The notes beneath the pieces are model-generated. The model saw only the letters and a program-made list of their open reading frames with translations, made no database searches and was not told the origin of the DNA. A DNA stretch of 64,000 nt from Fagopyrum homotropicum (taxonomy: Eukaryota; Streptophyta; Magnoliopsida; Caryophyllales; Polygonaceae): assembly GCA_033239125.1 (NCBI GenBank), contig BSWB01000002.1:110522443-110586442 (forward strand). Direction: 5' to 3'. Positions 1 through 9,759 of the stretch are shown piece after piece. Position numbers and translations under genes: made by a program. Position 1 is the stretch's first letter; each line of letters opens with the position of its first letter.

Positions 1-146
1 TTTCCTTGTAGTTTAGGAGCAAGAATCGTCGAAAACGAGCAAAAAACGAAGAGACGAGGTGAGATGTGCGCCGCGGTCGAGGAGAAGGTAAAGAGAGGAG
101 AGAGAATTCTTCAGCCCCTTTTATACCCTTTTCTGGAACTGCTGTC

Positions 147-273
147 ACCTCGGTCGAGGTGGTCACGACTGGACCGAGGTGGTACGGACCGAGGTGAATC
201 TTCAGAAACCCTAATCTCCTCGGTTGCTCAAGAATCATCTCGGTCGAGGTGTTGTGACAGCAACCGAGATGTG
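147..273 (-). repeat. CCTCGGTCGAGG motif cluster, post-pol position
   Basis: Several full and half copies of the subfamily A motif (ACCTCGGTCGAGGT and ACCGAGGTG halves) are packed into about 125 bp: 147-162, 172-194, 216-224, 237-252 and 262-271. The cluster lies downstream of pol, the same place where Athila B has its CCACGGCCGTGG cluster (29982-30195). Function is unknown. Confidence 0.75.
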
Positions 274-488
274 TCTCAGTCAAACTCCGTCTTCTCAAAT
301 TCTCGAACTTCTGTCCTTCCAGTTATACTCATTGGTTGTATTCCTTCCTTAGATGTCACCTGTTGTCTATCTAGGATGCCAAGACAAAACAAAGAAAAGC
401 AAAAGCAAACTATCTAAGTTAGACTAGCAAAAGGGAAAAGAAAGCAATACCTTGGGTTGCCTTCCAAGAAGCGCTTGATTTAAGGTCG

Positions 489-2186
489 CTAGCTGGACCA
501 AACGGCATCTTTATGCGTGATGGGAGGTGCCCTCACCCTATACTTCACCTCCTCATGGGGTGAAGTAAGTAAGTCTATCAAACGCTCCAACAAGTGCAAG
601 TGCTCATCGGGGAATGAATCGTCTATGGGTGGGTTGTCCTTCTCGCGTGAAGATAGAGGTAGCCGGCTGAGGTGATCCGCAACAGAATTTTCGGATCTCT
701 TCTTATCGCGGATCTCTAGGTCAGACTCTTGAAGCAAGAGAATCCATCTAATAAGGTGGGGCTTGGCATCTTTCTTAGCAAGCAAGTAACGAATGGCTGC
801 ATGGTCGGTGTAGACAATGACTTTCGCTCCTACTAAGTAAGAACGAAACTTCTCGAAAGCATATACAACCGCCAATAGCTCCTTCTCGGTGGTAGCGTAG
901 TTGCGCTGGGCTTCATCTAGCGTCTTGCTAGCATAGTAAATGGCGGTGGTCCGGCCATCCTTCTTTTGTCCAAGCACCGCTCCTACGGCTATATCACTAG
1001 CATCACACATGATCTCAAAGGGCAAGGTCCAATCCGGAGGTTGGATAATGGGAGCGGAGATCAACGCTTCCTTAATCTTGTAAAATGCATCAAGACACTC
1101 CTGCGAAAACTCAAAAACAACATCTTTATTCAAGAGGTTAGTTAGAGGTTTAGAAATCTTAGAGAAGTCCTTGATGAATCTCCTGTAGAAACCTGCATGC
1201 CCGAGAAAACTCCTCACACCTTTAACAGAACAAGGGGGAGGGAGTTTCTCAATAGTCCCGATCTTAGCGCGATCGACCTCAATACCTCGATTAGAAACGA
1301 GGTGTCCTAGCACAATGCCTTCATTAACCATAAAATGACACTTCTCCCAATTCAAGACGAGATTAGTGTCTTTACATCTTTGTAGTACTAGAGAAAGGTT
1401 AGATAGGCAATCATCAAAAGAGGAACCATATACTGAAAAATCATCCATAAATACCTCCATGATCTCCTCTATATACTCGGAAAAGATAGCCATCATGCAT
1501 CGCTGGAAGGTTGCGGGTGCATTGCATAATCCAAATGGCATCCTCCTATAAGCGAATGTCCCCCATGGACAAGTGAAAGTGGTCTTCTCCTGATCATCCG
1601 GATGGATAGGAATCTGGAAGAAACCACTATAGCCGTCTAAATAGTAGAAGTGTGAATGCTGGGCCAACCGTTCGAGCATTTGATCAATGAAAGGAAGTGG
1701 AAAATGGTCCTTCCGAGTGGCCGTGTTCAGCTTCCTATAATCAATGCAAACCCTCCAGCCCGTGACGGTCCTGGTTGGGATTAACTCGTTGTTCTTATTT
1801 GTCACAACGGTCATCCCTCCTTTCTTCGGAACTACATGTACTGGGCTAACCCATTTGCTGTCCGAGATAGGATATATGATACCTGCATCCAACAACTTAA
1901 GAATTTCTTTCTTCACAACCTCTTTCATGATCGGATTTAACCGTCTTTGAGGTTCCCGTGAAGTCTTATGATCGTCCTTCATTAGAATTCTATGCATGCA
2001 GAAAGAAGGCTTTATGCTAATAAGATCATCTATAGTATAACCTAAAGCCTTTTGATGCTCTCTCAGGACATGCATTAGTTTAGACAATTCAGATTCGGAG
2101 AGGGAAGCACTAACAATAACAGGATAAGTAGAATCCGGTCCGAGAAAGACATACCTCAAGTGATTTGGGAGTTGTTTAAGCTCCAC
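489..2186 (-). CDS. Athila reverse transcriptase-RNase H (open, integrase absent)
   Basis: A 565-codon open frame. It encodes the polymerase that copies retrotransposon RNA into DNA, and RNase H that degrades the template. Residues about 75-310 form the RT: the fingers motif WVSPVHVVPKKGG, the palm sequence YLDGYSGFF with its catalytic Asp, MPFGLCNAPATFQ, and the catalytic box FMDDFS. RNase H follows at about 385-510 with CDASDIAVGAVLGQ, the Glu of ATTEKELLAVVYAFEKF, YTDHAAIRYLL and NSVADHLSRL, so all acidic catalytic positions appear present. The frame ends soon after, where an integrase would normally begin. The start at MELKQLP is the first Met; the native protein would be one gag-pol polyprotein, so this is probably an internal Met. 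It is the only pol block of its size in the window with no stop. Confidence 0.88.
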   Translation of the reverse strand: MELKQLPNHLRYVFLGPDSTYPVIVSASLSESELSKLMHVLREHQKALGYTIDDLISIKPSFCMHRILMKDDHKTSREPQRRLNPIMKEVVKKEILKLLDAGIIYPISDSKWVSPVHVVPKKGGMTVVTNKNNELIPTRTVTGWRVCIDYRKLNTATRKDHFPLPFIDQMLERLAQHSHFYYLDGYSGFFQIPIHPDDQEKTTFTCPWGTFAYRRMPFGLCNAPATFQRCMMAIFSEYIEEIMEVFMDDFSVYGSSFDDCLSNLSLVLQRCKDTNLVLNWEKCHFMVNEGIVLGHLVSNRGIEVDRAKIGTIEKLPPPCSVKGVRSFLGHAGFYRRFIKDFSKISKPLTNLLNKDVVFEFSQECLDAFYKIKEALISAPIIQPPDWTLPFEIMCDASDIAVGAVLGQKKDGRTTAIYYASKTLDEAQRNYATTEKELLAVVYAFEKFRSYLVGAKVIVYTDHAAIRYLLAKKDAKPHLIRWILLLQESDLEIRDKKRSENSVADHLSRLPLSSREKDNPPIDDSFPDEHLHLLERLIDLLTSPHEEVKYRVRAPPITHKDAVWSS

Positions 2187-2286
2187 AAATGGGGGTGCTT
2201 TCTGAGGGGATCCTTGCTTCCTCTTTCCAGTGGAGTAGATCTAGAAACTGGACTTTCGGAAGTATCAGTTGAAATCATCTCATCTT

Positions 2287-2366
2287 CGACCTCGGTCGAG
2301 GCGCAGAGGCGTTGACCGAGATGTTCTTCAGTCGCCTTGCTTGGTCCAGAAAGTGCCTCGGTCGAG
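2287..2366 (-). repeat. CCTCGGTCGAGG motif cluster, protease-RT linker
   Basis: Two full motifs (near 2290-2302 and 2352-2365) and a GACCGAGATG half (near 2311-2322) lie between the protease and RT blocks. Athila B has its own, different motif cluster at the matching position (15663-15838). Confidence 0.7.
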
Positions 2367-2440
2367 GTACTGTAATTGGAACCGAAATTGGAGATTTTCG
2401 TCTCCTGGATTAGTTTCTCAGTTTTAGCTCCTGGATCTTC

Positions 2441-3323
2441 TTACAGTGCTTTTAAGCTCCGTATATCTGCATCACAAGAGGCATCTATACCTTCCTCCAT
2501 TAAACTGAAACTAATAACTTTCTCAAGTGGATCGTTAATAAGGATAGAGCTCACCAATTCTCTTGATTCTTCTTCATCATAGATGTTGAAGATATCATCT
2601 CCTAGCTGCTCTCCCTTCATATCCGCAAGTAATGTGAACTCCACTTCATCTCCGCCAATGTTGAATTTCAACTTGGCGTTCTTACAATCCACATTGCAAC
2701 CCAAAGTTGCTAGAAATGGCCTCCCGAGAATGATAGGAACAGGATAATCTGCGGGAATATCAAGCACAACGAAGTCTATAGGTAAATAGAAGTTACCTAA
2801 CTTAACCGGAACGTCTTCCAGATGCCACGGGATGGGTAATGGAGCGGTCCGCCATGTATAACCTTATCTTAACCGGCTTGGGCTCTCCAAGTCCGATCTT
2901 AACACATAGCTCCAACGGAATGATGCTCACGTTGGCTCCTAGATCACATATGCCTTCACAAGTGACATCCCCAACTTGAATGGGAATGCAAAATGAGCCG
3001 GGATCTCTTAATTTGGGTGACATCTTCTTCTTCATGATTTGAATAAGCTCTAAGGATTTAGATGTCATCCTTACTTCACCAAAGTCTTCCAGCTTCCTCT
3101 TCCTTGATAGGATCTCTTTCAAGAACTTCCCATAGGCGGGCATCCCTAGAATAGCATCAAGGAAAGGAATGTTAATGTGTAGTTTATTCATCAAGTCAAG
3201 GAACTTACCAAAATGTTTGTCTAGATGTGCTCTGGCCCTTGACTGGGGGAATGGAAGTGGTGGTTTATATGCAGGAGGTGGAATATAAACTTCAGTTTTC
3301 TCCTCCGCTTTCTGTGGCTCCAC
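2441..3323 (-). pseudogene. Athila aspartic protease region (frameshifted)
   Basis: Two frames cover the gag-pol protease. The upstream part (3323-2802) has the proline-rich lead YIPPPAYKPPLPFPQ, the conserved block HINIPFLDAILGMPAYGKFLKEI, and the active-site motif CDLGANVSIIPL, the Athila version of the DSGA box, with its Asp intact. The frame breaks around 2800. The downstream part (2767-2441) resumes with VPIILGRPFLAT, the second conserved retropepsin motif (ILGRPFL), and an acidic tail. In the element this enzyme would cut the polyprotein. Confidence 0.83.
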
Positions 3324-3356
3324 TTCAGTTTTCTCCTCCGCTTCTTATAATCAACT

Positions 3357-4570
3357 TCAGTTACGATATCCATTGTTGTTCCTTGATCCTTGTTCTTCCT
3401 TCTTGGTTTGAGCAACTAAGAGTTCCTTCAATTGTTTCACGTCATTCTTCAAAGACTTGAGTTGATTGTTGTTAGGCGGAGCATCTTGAAAGTTGACCCT
3501 TTTAACTCCATCTTCAGATCCTTGGTGGGAGTATTTCTCCATGTGCAAAGCTTGCTTCTCTATGAACTCCCAAGCTTCGTCAATCGGCATGTCCATGAAC
3601 GTGCCTGCGGATAGTAGTTAAAGGTTGAACTAGGTGCTTCCGTCCAGTCCCTTGAAGTATATCTCCAACAACTCTATCTTTGGAATCCCATGATGTGGCA
3701 ATCCAAAAGAATGTCTTTAAACCTCTCCCATGACTTGGACAAGCTCTTCTTGTCCTTCATAATGAATGCATTAATCTTCCCTCTCATTTCAGCGGTTTTA
3801 GAGGGGTGAAAGAATTTAGTCAAGAATTCCGCCGTCATCTCCTCCCAAGTACTAATTTTTCCTGGAGGAAGAGATCGATACCAAGTAAGAGCTCTATCTT
3901 TCAAAGAGAAGTAGAAAGGTCTTAGCTTTTAGTTGTTTTTTTTCCAGCCTTGAAGGTCTCAAGCCTCCATCAAGATCTCATAGTTTTGTAGATGTTGATG
4001 CGGAGATTCCTTCTCTAGCCCTCCAAACTGGCATTGGCGAATCATGGAAAGAACTTGCGGTCGAAGCTCATAATCATGGTCCGTTGGATCACCTAGGTCG
4101 ATTCGTGGACGCCTCAGTTGTTGATTGGGGTCCATCCTCTGTCCTAGGGTTTGTGGAACACCTACAAAAAGAGCGCCTCGGACTGGCACCCGAGGTGGAA
4201 GTATCTCGGCCGGGGCAACAAGTACTGGGACCTGCCTTGGTCGAGGGTCTGGAACTGGATCCTGCCTCGGTGGAGGATCTGGAACAGGGTCCTGCCTCGG
4301 TCGAGGGTCTGGGTTCGGTCGAGGTAGATACATGTCTCGTAAAGCTACCATATCTTCTTCGATCGCTTCAGTCCTTGCGCGAGTTTCCTCCTTTTCCAGT
4401 CTCAGTTCTTCCTTGTTGAGGTGTAGCTGTTCTAATGCCTCCTTCAATTCGGCCTCAAGATCGCGATTGTCTTGGTCGGCCATCTTCGCTTCTCTCAAGC
4501 GTCATTTGTATGTCTTTTCTGGTTCGGGATCGTAAGGAACGATTTCCTTCCCAGCGCGGGTTCTTCGCAT
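3357..4570 (-). pseudogene. Athila gag (broken)
   Basis: Gag forms the intracellular particle of the element. The start is taken as the ATG at 4570 (MRRTRAGKEIVP), just downstream of the primer site; the same start appears in the sister copy at 52857. The order is a charged coiled-coil segment (LEAELKEALEQLHLNKEELRLEKEE), a Pro/Arg/Asp repeat (DPRPRQDPVPDP units) generated by the CCTCGGTCGAGG motif, the core ALTWYRSLPPGKISTWEEM and FLTKFFHPSKTAEMRGKINAF, and MDMPIDEAWEFIEKQ. Breaks: an in-frame stop near 4500 (not in the sister copy at that position), a shift near 3905-3960 and another near 3600-3670. No CCHC knuckle is seen, as usual for Athila. Confidence 0.85.
4196..4332 (-). repeat. CCTCGG-motif array inside gag Pro-rich segment
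   Basis: About five motif copies (CCTCGGTCGAGG, CCTCGGTGGAGG, CTCGGCCGGGG variants) at roughly 30-bp spacing encode the DPRPRQDP-type repeat of gag. The sister copy has the same array at 53090-53215. Confidence 0.7.
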
Positions 4571-4676
4571 AAACCTAAGAGAAAGAACCTGCGAAAGTCA
4601 CTCAAGTAGAGTGGTTAGTAGAAACAGGGGGCAAGTGCCGCAAAAGCAAACCGCAACCGGCTCGGTCTAGACCAAG

Positions 4677-4694
4677 TCCCCGGCAATGGCGCCA
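4677..4694 (-). other. Primer binding site, tRNA-Asp type
   Basis: On the minus strand this reads TGGCGCCATTGCCGGGGA, matching the complement of the plant tRNA-Asp 3' end with one mismatch (A for G at the eighth base). It begins six bases inside the LTR end. Confidence 0.85.
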
Positions 4695-5040
4695 AAAACT
4701 TGTTCGCTCCAAACGGTGTGTGCAAGCTTTAAACTTATAACCCTAGATGTAAGCTTAAAACAAGGATGCGACCCACAGTGTACGGGTCAATCGTAGTAAA
4801 AAGCAAGAAATTCCAGGGGTCGATCACAGGGACTTAATGAAACAAAGCAGGAATAGGTAAGCTATGTAATTACTAACCACGAAAGCAATCAAAACAATCA
4901 AAGATGATAAAAAGTCAATAAAGGAAATGTGCGATTCTAGGGATTAAATCATCTAGTTGTGGTTCCAACTCAAGATCTCAAGATAGGCGGACAAAGCTGA
5001 GATTTTTGCATAAAGAAGGTGTTACTAAAATGGAATAGAT

Positions 5041-5299
5041 CACCGGGTAAGTCTCACTACTCACAATCCCAAGCCAAAGAACCTATTACCGGGTAAGTCT
5101 CAAAGTACTAAGGAAAGGAATTATAATCTCAAACTAACATTCCAACTAAGGGAATATAATCAACCTTTACTGGGTAAGTCTCAGGTTAACTCACAAAGAT
5201 GGGATGAAAGCACACTCAAACCCCAATAAAAGATAAACCTTTACTACCTATACTTATGATCTTAGGTAAACAAACAAAGGAATCACCGGGTAAGTCTCA
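5041..5299 (-). repeat. GAGACTTACCCGGT array in LTR
   Basis: Four copies of CACCGGGTAAGTCTCA (plus-strand reading) start at about 5041, 5087, 5168 and 5284 in the downstream half of the LTR. Equivalent arrays are in the other subfamily A LTR (52125-52385) and in both Athila C LTRs (about 11276-11535 and 54290-54560). Confidence 0.8.
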
Positions 5300-5387
5300 T
5301 CATAGGCTTGCATTGAACCAGGAAAGGTGTAATAAGAATAGGATTTGGCAAACTCTAACACTTAATTCTCAGTTTCGGAACAGATAA

Positions 5388-5450
5388 TCAACTCGGTCAG
5401 AAGAATTCCACCCCGGCCGAGATGTTCATTGACTGAGCGAGATGCTTAGG
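5388..5450 (-). repeat. CCTCGG-motif cluster, LTR downstream half
   Basis: Contains CAACTCGGTCAGAAG, CACCCCGGCCGAGATG and GAGCGAGATG variants of the subfamily motif. It corresponds in position to 51985-52045 in the sister LTR and to the CCACGGCCGTGG cluster of Athila B (10417-10476). Confidence 0.6.
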
Positions 5451-5887
5451 GTTAAGGTAAAGACTCGAGCTTTCAGGGTTCTACTGTGATTTAAGATCAT
5501 TCTATCATTGTTTTTCCCACAACCTTCAGCCAATCACCCTAGAATCACACAAGGAAATTAGCCACTCATCATCATGAAAGTAATAATCAAATATATGGGA
5601 AGAAAAAGAGTAATTGAACAAGAAAACCTTATGAGAAAGGCTTCAATAACTGAATCAATTATCTAACAACAAGCGTTCCTTGGATTAAAATCCAACAAGA
5701 CTAACAACAATGAAGGGAATCTAAGGGAATCTTACTTCACAAAACTATAAAAGCTATAAACTTCCTTCTTCAACCTTCAAAAAGGTTCTTCGAATCTCCC
5801 AACTGGAGTATGGTTGTAGCGGATCTCTAAACACTCTTCAGCCCTAAGCGGTGTATGTGGGATGTGGATTTGTAGAAAATCCAACCC

Positions 5888-5895
5888 TTTTTATA
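5888..5895 (-). promoter_or_regulatory. Candidate LTR TATA box
   Basis: Reads TATAAAAA on the minus strand, about 555 bases into the LTR, followed by GGGTTGGATTTTC. The sister LTR has TATATAAAGGGCTGG at the matching place (48567), which supports a conserved Pol II promoter. Confidence 0.5.
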
Positions 5896-6065
5896 AGAAA
5901 ATTACTCTCCAAAGATAAGATATCTTAAAAAGATCTCTTCCCATAAAAATAGGTAAAATATATGGGCTAACTTATCTTCTTCCTTCCAGAAATCCAGCCT
6001 AAAAAGATAAGATCATCCTTCCAAAAATAAAAGATCTCAGCCAAGAATAAAATATTCTTGCCGTG

Positions 6066-6140
6066 TCCAAGGTGTTCGCCTCGGTCGAGTCGACTCTTCT
6101 GGATCACCTCGGTCGAGGTGACTCTGTAGTCAACCGAGGT
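6066..6140 (-). repeat. CCTCGGTCGAGG cluster in LTR U3
   Basis: Includes CGCCTCGGTCGAGTCG, CACCTCGGTCGAGGTG and CAACCGAGGTG, about 310-385 bases from the LTR start and upstream of the TATA candidate. The position suits a regulatory element; this is inference. Confidence 0.7.
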
Positions 6141-6551
6141 GAATCACAACTGAATGTGAAATCTCTCAAATCTGGTCCAAAGTGAATCTTCAATCAATTT
6201 TCATGATTCCTAGATTCTTCCTTAAGCTTCTGAATGTAGCTCCATTGACTCCTTAGCTCCTTTTGCTCCTTTTTGATGCGAAACGTGTCATTTTACCTAC
6301 GATTACAACGAAACTTGTTGTAGACCTCGATTCCCACAAAGGTAGATGACACGACAATATAATCACATAATATACATACAAACATGCAGATTATTGAAGA
6401 TAAAACGTCTAAACATGTTCCGAAATATAGACAATAATTCATGCTATCAATTCCAGACCAAATTCCACCGCATCAAGCCTTTGGGCTACAGAAGACGAAC
6501 CAACGTGTTGTTCCTTCAGGATCCACTCTCGAGTGAGTGTCCTTTCAATCC

Positions 6552-7413
6552 CTATGCTTTCAAAAAATTTCTCATTGATCTCTCCAGAAACAAAATATTT
6601 TCCTCATCATCAGTATCAATAGAGAAAGAATGAAAGATTCGTGGAAGAAAATTTGCATATGGGATAGGGGTATCACTTGGGGCGTTGATCATGTGAAGCA
6701 TGTATTTAATGATAATGCTGGGTAGGCCAATATCTAAACCATTCAACACGTGATACAAAAACGCGAAGAGTTGACTAGTCAGCAAATCCCTGCACTTTAT
6801 TCTCGGAACAACACATCTCACAAGTATAGCTAAAACAATTCTGGCTTCGAGAGAGAGAGAGATGTCAGGGTAGGCTGTAGAGGAGAGTTGGGTAAGAGAA
6901 ACTGTTCTTTGGTCAATTTTACAGATATGGCTTTGTGAGGGATGTCGTAAGAGGTAAAGGTGGGAAGCCCGAAAATTTGTGCGATAACTAGATAAAAGAG
7001 GGCAATGGTTTTACCTTTTACCACCGATTCGAGGATTAACTCCCCTCTTTCCCTTCTTGCTGTAAGATTGACAAAGAACAGTCGGGTCAATCTTGGATAT
7101 GCCACTTCTCCTGGATTGAGGATCTTCCAAATAGAGCGTCTTCTGAGCAAAGTGATGCATGGGAGACCAAGTGAAAGGAAAAACTCCAACTCCACTAACT
7201 CACACATGTAGAAGGTTCGATCTTTGAACCCGTCAAGCCATTCGCCTACGGTAGTGTGACTTTTGAACCAGTTGGAGGCAATCCTGTATGAGCGCAAATC
7301 TCAAAATCTTCCATGGGAGTAGGAGAGTCAGAGTCGAATGAGATATGAACAATCTTGGAGTGTTTGGTAATCGAAGATGATGCTTAATCAATTGATTGAC
7401 GCTTGGAAGCCAT
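6552..7413 (-). pseudogene. Extra 3' ORF of copia element, plant-transposon-protein-like
   Basis: Reading starts at ATG 7413 (MASKRQSID, then a stop) and continues over two shifts. The longest pieces are 7297-6830 (EWLDGFKDRTFYMCELVELEFF, YPRLTRLFFVNLTARRERGELILESVVKGKTI) and 6821-6552 (RIKCRDLLTSQLFAFLYHVL, GLDIGLPSIIIKYML, PIPYANFLPRIFHSF). The pattern of a small hydrophilic start, a 'LTRLFFVNL...V.GK' block and an 'LPxxIIxxM...IPYANxLPRIF' block resembles the 'putative plant transposon protein' domain found in accessory ORFs of plant retroelements. That resemblance is from memory. It lies downstream of RNase H in the same orientation, where SIRE elements may carry an env-like ORF. Role unknown. 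Confidence 0.6.
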
Positions 7414-7481
7414 GGAGTTTGTTTGTGAGAGAAACCGAAAGGGTTTTGGAAGATGAAAGAGTAAAGCTGATGAGTTTGCAA

Positions 7482-7865
7482 GTATGATGAAGGCGGAAAG
7501 AAATAAAGAAGAGAGACGAGTGGTATTTAAAGGGAGAATGTCAAATCACTTTATGGTTTAACAAGATCTTGAGGAATCAAGATCTTGAAAATTGATTTTG
7601 ATTTGCATTCTTCCCATTTAATCTTTAACCACTTTTTATAAAAAATCTTTTAAATTTGAAAACAAAGACTTTTGAAATCATTTTAAAAATCCTTCTTTAA
7701 AATAATTTAATGATCAAATATCTAAAAGATATTAACCAATAAATGGATCCGTGATTTTCAATGTGGCCCTTGAATTCCGTTTCAAGGCCCTTGAATTGCA
7801 TTTCAAGGCCTTGAAATTGAAAAGTGGGCTGCATTAGAAGGAGGAAATAAAACGATTTACTCTCC
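7482..7865 (-). repeat. Copia spacer with CAAGGCCTTG motif cluster
   Basis: The non-coding spacer between RNase H and the extra ORF. At about 7765-7816 it holds GGCCCTTGAA, TTCAAGGCCCTTGAA and TTTCAAGGCCTTGAAA. Further clusters of the same motif occur at 37844-37942, 39831-39862 and 41301-41379 of this element. Nothing else is seen in the spacer, which is AT-rich. Confidence 0.6.
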
Positions 7866-9463
7866 CTAAGTTAATGCTTTCTTGTTCAACATATCAAGCT
7901 CTAATCTAATAAAATTGAATTGATATTCAGGTAGAGGCTTAGTAAATATATATGCAAGCTGCAAGTTAGTCGATATAAAAGATATTGAAACATCACATTT
8001 CTCAACATGATCACGTATGAAGTGATGCCTCACATCGATATGCTTTGTTCTTGAATGCTGCACAAGATTTTTAGTAATCGAAATATCACTAGTATTATCA
8101 CATTTTATAGGTATAACTTTAAGATCAAAGCCAAGATCACGAAGTTGTTGAGCTATCCATAGAATTTGTGCACAATAGGCTCCCACAACTATATATTCTG
8201 CCTCAGCTGTGGATAGGGCGACCGAGTTTTGCTTCTTCGAGTGCCAACTGATTAGGGATGACCCTAAGAATTGGAAACATCCAAAAGTACTCTTTCTATC
8301 GACCTTATAGCCTGCAAAGTCAGTATCCGAATAGCCAACGAGGTGAAACGAGCTTTGACGTGGATACCATAATCCTAAATCCTTAGTGCCATTGAGATAC
8401 CAAAATATCCTTTTCACAGCTATCAAGTGTGACTCTTTAGGATCAGCTTGAAATCTTGCACACATGCACACAATAAATATAATGTCAAGTTGACTAGCGG
8501 TTAAATATAACAAAGAACCGATCATACCTCGATACTTCTTTTGAATAACACTTTTATCCTCCTTGTCTTGATCAAGTGAAAGTGTGGAACTCATAGGAGT
8601 TTTCGCTACCTTGGATTGATCCATTTTATACTTCTTAAGCAAGTCTTTGGTATACTTGCTTTGATTAAGAAATATTCCTTTCTTTGCTTGTGTAACTTGT
8701 AGTCCAAGAAAGAAATTTAACTCTCCCATTAAGCTCATCTCGAATTTCCTACACATAATATCTTAAAATTCTTTGCACAAAGAATCGTTAGTATCACCAA
8801 ATAATATATCATCAACATAGATTTGCACTACTAAAATATCGTTGCCTCTGGTTTTGATAAATAAAGTTTTGTTAATCTAACCTCTTTTGAAATCATTTTC
8901 AAGGAGATACTTGGACAATCTTTCATACCAAGCTCAAGGAGCTTGCTTAAGACCATAAAGATATTTGTCTAATTTAAGAACATGATTTGGAAATTCATCA
9001 TTTTCAAAACCAAGTGGCTGAGCAACGCAAACTTTTTCTTCTAAGAAGCCATTTAGAAAAGTACATTTAACATCCATTTGAAAAAGATTCATGTTCATGA
9101 AGGATACAAAAGCAAGTAGCATACGTATGGCTTCTAACCTGGAAACCGGAGCAAAAGTCTCCTCATAATCAATACCTTCTTCTTGGTTATAGCCTTGAGC
9201 TACAAGTCGTGCTTTATTTCGAATAACCTTTCCATTTTCATTCAATTGTTTTGAAATACCCATTATGTGCCAATGACGGATTATTGCTTAGGTCTCGATG
9301 TGAGGGTCCACACTTTGTTTCTCTCAAACTCATTTAGTTCATTTTGCATGGCCATGATCTAATCGGGTTCTTGAATAGCTTGAACATAGTTTTTGGGCTC
9401 AATAAGAGAAACGAAGGCCGAGAATGCACATAGGTTATTAACCCTAGATCGGGTTTGAATTCC
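7866..9463 (-). pseudogene. Copia reverse transcriptase-RNase H (broken)
   Basis: Ty1/copia RT and RNase H. From the 5' side: NNLCAFSAFVSLIEPKNY and AMQNELNEFERNKVW, typical of the region ahead of copia RT, then NKARLVAQGYNQEEGIDYEE with TFAPVSRLEAIRMLLAF (RT fingers), FQMDVKCTFLNGFLEEKV, a catalytic YVDDILFG read at about 8800-8830, and MSLMGELNFFLGLQVTQ. RNase H ends with GYSDTDFAGYKVDRKSTFG, ALSTAEAEYIV and the tail RTKHIDVRHHFIRDHVE. There are stops or shifts near 8757, 8880 and 9265-9400, so no active enzyme. The left part lies next to the Athila B insertion. Confidence 0.85.
9459..9463. repeat. Target-site duplication ATTCC of Athila B (left copy)
   Basis: ATTCC precedes the 5' LTR and recurs at 35064-35068 just after the 3' LTR. 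A 5-bp duplication is expected for a Ty3/gypsy integrase. Confidence 0.9.
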
Positions 9464-9759
9464 TGTTAGCATGAAATATGACTATAGTTTAGGCACTTGT
9501 TTTAGTTGTTTTTCCCTCTTTTATGTGTACATAGATATGAGTTTGGAGCAATTGTGAGCTCATTCACCCACTTTGTCGATATAGAGATCTACACTAGCTT
9601 TGTTTTGTTTATAGGTGAATAAAGGCTTGGACTGGAGCAAAATGTGGAAGGAAAGGAGTAATTGATCATGCTTGAGGCAAAGAGATGCTTTGGAGAAGCT
9701 AAAGAAGGAGCATGAGTGAAGAATATCACAAAATAAAGGCTTTCACAAGAATTTGGAGA

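Larger units (their letters stand above)
1..6449 (-). mobile_element. Athila-type Ty3/gypsy element, subfamily A, copy 1 (3' end outside window)
   Basis: Read on the minus strand this is LTR (6449-4701), tRNA-Asp type primer site, gag, protease, RT-RNase H and a 3' leader-like region running off base 1. The Athila lineage is recognised from the RT signature YLDGYSGFFQIPIHPDDQEK and FMDDFSVYG, from a gag without a zinc knuckle, and from the LTR start TGATAGCATG. It interrupts the 3' part of a minus-strand copia element at 6450. The integrase is missing: RNase H is followed almost directly by a conserved stretch (about 440-490) that in Athila B lies after the integrase stop codon (29740-29800). 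Confidence 0.9.
4701..6449 (-). repeat. Athila A copy 1, 5' LTR
   Basis: A 1749-bp LTR. On the minus strand it begins TGATAGCATGAATTATTG and ends GGAGCGAACA, so it has TG...CA ends. The same ends bound the plus-strand sister LTR at 51074-52727. The base run after 6449 (ATTCC) would be the target duplication; its partner lies outside the window. Confidence 0.88.

Noticed and set aside
4084..4535. Two long frames on the strand opposite to Athila A gag
   Set aside because: They are antisense shadows of gag created by its repetitive Pro/Arg-coding motif array.
7765..7816. CAAGGCCTTG words as simple restriction-like or bacterial regulatory palindromes
   Set aside because: The host is clearly a plant, and the words are restricted to one copia element; they are treated as a family-specific motif instead.
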